Below the pieces are notes generated by a model. That model saw only the letters and a program-made list of their open reading frames with translations. It did no database searches and was not told where the DNA came from. The position numbers were made by a program, and so were the translations under genes. A stretch of DNA of 18,446 bases, taken from contig JAGOBX010000013.1 of assembly GCA_017999075.1 (NCBI GenBank), forward strand, positions 1-18,446, given 5' to 3'. Origin of the DNA: JAGOBX01 sp017999075 [NCBI: Candidatus Babelota bacterium] (lineage in GTDB: Bacteria > JAGOBX01). This document shows, piece after piece, positions 17,057 to 18,446 of this stretch. How positions within the stretch are numbered: position 1 is the first letter of the stretch; each line of letters begins with the position of its first letter.

Positions 17057-17147
17057 CAGCAAAGTTTTATATATCAACCACAAAATATATAACACATAGA
17101 AATATAGTGTACCGAATGTTTTAGCAGGCAACAAAAATATTTTATGC

Positions 17148-17196
17148 AAAAACGCATCTGTCTCATTATATTAAAGCACCTAAAAAATGCATCTGT
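17148..17196 (-). promoter_or_regulatory. Two 14-bp direct repeats flanking a -10-like hexamer upstream of the cyclase operon
   Basis: On the minus strand ACAGATGCATTTTT (17183-17196) and ACAGATGCGTTTTT (17148-17161) differ at one base and are offset by 35 bp. A perfect TATAAT (17165-17170) lies between them. One copy would overlap the -35 region and the other the start point. This placement suits a regulator that binds tandem sites; no regulator is identified. Confidence 0.4.
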
Positions 17197-17249
17197 TTTT
17201 TCAGTTTAAATTTTTTTTGTTATAAAAATAAAATAAACCATATTATAAA

Positions 17250-17277
17250 TTGAAAAATTTAAATTTATATTTATACT
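17250..17277 (+). promoter_or_regulatory. Candidate promoter of dacB
   Basis: TTGAAA (17250-17255) and TATACT (17272-17277) are separated by 16 bases. Each hexamer has five of six consensus bases. The implied leader is about 28 nt. No clear Shine-Dalgarno precedes the ATG at 17312. Confidence 0.4.
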
Positions 17278-17311
17278 TTATTTTTAATCTATAAAAATTA
17301 GAATTACAAAA

Positions 17312-18446
17312 ATGCCAGATAAAAAAATTTATTTAACTCTCATTTACATTTTTTTCAGTTTAACAAACCTTGTCGGAAATAGTTATGCAGATTCTTACAT
17401 TGGCAACAAAACTATGTTTGAATTACCGAATGATATAAAAAAATTAATTGAAAACGGAGCAATATTGGTAACCGATAATTATGATAATATTCTATTAAAG
17501 CATAATGAAAACAAACAGTTCATTCCTGCATCAACCATAAAAATAATAACATCCTATTTCGCTTTAATTAAACTCGGAGAAAATTTCAGATTTTATACAG
17601 ATATATTTTATGATGAATCAAATAGAGATATTTATATAAAAGGTTATGGTGATCCTTTTTTAGTTTCAGAAGAAATTAAAAAAATTGCTAATGAAATAAA
17701 AAAATACGTAAAATCAATAAGAAATATTTATCTGGATGATAGCGCCTTTAACGATGATTTATTCATTCCAGGAAAAGGAAAAACTTTAAATCCGTATGAT
17801 ACCTGTAACGGAGCCTTGTGCGCTAATTTTAATACTGTAGCGGCTAAATTTAATAAAAAAAAAAAGAAATTCGAGTCTACCGAACCACAAACTCCAATAA
17901 CTAAATTAACTTCTAATTATTTAAAAAAAATAAAATTCAAAGGAAATGGCAGAGTCAATTTACACGGAAACCAGGATTTACCAGAATTATATTTTGGCGA
18001 ATTAATAAATTTTTTTTTGACAGATGCCGGAATTAATGTTTCAGGAAAAATATTGAAAAAACAGGTTTTCAATAAAAAAATATTATTCAGATATTTCAAT
18101 TCTAATACTCTTATAGAACTCATAGGCAAACTTCTCGAATCATCTAATAATTTTATGATTAACCAGATTTTTTTATATATCGGCACGCGTGACAATGGTT
18201 ATCCCGCAACTCTTGATAAAAGCATAGCGGCTTTTAATAAATTTATTCAAAATATTATAAATGTTCCGGAAATGCAAATTACCGAAGCTTCAGGATTATC
18301 ACGCGAAAATAAAATCAGTTGCATAGAAATGAATTTAATATTAAATTTATTCAAAAAATTCAAGCATATATTGATAAGGCGAAATGAAGGAAATTTTAAA
18401 ACTGGAACATTATCCGGAGCTTATTCAATTGCAGGATACCATGATT
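17312..18446 (+). CDS. dacB: D-alanyl-D-alanine carboxypeptidase/endopeptidase, PBP4 (S13) family, 3' end cut by window
   Basis: A periplasmic peptidoglycan hydrolase that would cleave D-Ala-D-Ala ends or D-Ala-mDAP cross-links. The frame is open for 378 codons to the edge of the window. Residues 1-26 are a signal peptide with a likely cut after SYA. All three penicillin-binding motifs are present: Ser74-Thr-Ile-Lys77 (PASTIK, catalytic serine), Ser278-Asn-Asn280 (SSNNFMINQ) and Lys363-Thr-Gly365 (FKTGTLSGAYSIAGY). The span from the catalytic Ser to the SxN motif is about 204 residues. That is somewhat shorter than the roughly 240-250 I recall for E. coli PBP4 and R39, but it still leaves room for the inserted domains that mark this family. 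Only the last part of the transpeptidase-like fold should lie beyond the edge. It is divergent from the cyclase operon across a 268-bp gap. Confidence 0.93.
   Translation, partial: MPDKKIYLTLIYIFFSLTNLVGNSYADSYIGNKTMFELPNDIKKLIENGAILVTDNYDNILLKHNENKQFIPASTIKIITSYFALIKLGENFRFYTDIFYDESNRDIYIKGYGDPFLVSEEIKKIANEIKKYVKSIRNIYLDDSAFNDDLFIPGKGKTLNPYDTCNGALCANFNTVAAKFNKKKKKFESTEPQTPITKLTSNYLKKIKFKGNGRVNLHGNQDLPELYFGELINFFLTDAGINVSGKILKKQVFNKKILFRYFNSNTLIELIGKLLESSNNFMINQIFLYIGTRDNGYPATLDKSIAAFNKFIQNIINVPEMQITEASGLSRENKISCIEMNLILNLFKKFKHILIRRNEGNFKTGTLSGAYSIAGYHD

Noticed and set aside
1-18446. tRNA or rRNA genes, CRISPR arrays, insertion sequences and phage genes
   Set aside because: The intergenic stretches are short and AT-rich with no cloverleaf pattern, no regularly spaced direct repeats and no transposase or integrase motifs.

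Overview
The window is AT-rich, roughly 30% GC by eye, and bacterial. It holds five complete genes, a sixth cut by the right edge and a fragment cut by the left edge. The envelope looks Gram-negative-like: several products have export signals, one may be a lipoprotein, and a PBP4-type D,D-peptidase is present. Clear Shine-Dalgarno sequences precede only lysS and the nucleotide cyclase gene. Nothing here fixes the phylum; a low-GC Gram-negative lineage or candidate phylum fits best, and this is inference.

Left part (1-9636). On the minus strand, 1-250 is the 5' end of a small exported TPR-like protein. Its signal peptide is intact only if a 10-base homopolymer is read with a one-base shift. 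Divergent from it is a 2489-residue secreted mosaic protein: an unassigned N-terminal domain, two DOMON/CBM9-like sandwiches, Ig/FN3 modules, a seven-bladed calcium-loop (FG-GAP/VCBS) beta-propeller, a right-handed beta-helix, more FN3/Ig modules and a DUF11-like C-terminal module. After a 215-bp gap with a 24-bp palindrome comes lysS, class II lysyl-tRNA synthetase.

Middle (9699-13610). A 1303-residue exported TPR protein, possibly a lipoprotein, follows lysS by 62 bp and converges on the minus-strand pair described next.

Right part (13636-18446). Two minus-strand genes form a probable nucleotide-signalling operon. The promoter-proximal gene encodes an 848-residue GAF, class III nucleotidyl cyclase, degenerate HD-GYP protein. 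Its GAF carries the NKFDE signature of cyclic-nucleotide-binding GAF domains. All six canonical cyclase active-site residues are present, with the Lys/Asp pair that predicts ATP as substrate. Both the cyclase and the HD-GYP domain are interrupted by large insertions. The second gene encodes a stand-alone HD-GYP phosphodiesterase with an intact motif set. A pair of 14-bp direct repeats flanks a TATAAT-like -10 upstream of the operon. Divergent from it is dacB (PBP4), which has all three penicillin-binding motifs and runs off the window.

The most noteworthy item is this cyclase/HD-GYP pair. It would combine cAMP synthesis, possible cAMP feedback through GAF, a split pseudo-HD-GYP module and a separate cyclic-dinucleotide phosphodiesterase in one transcription unit.
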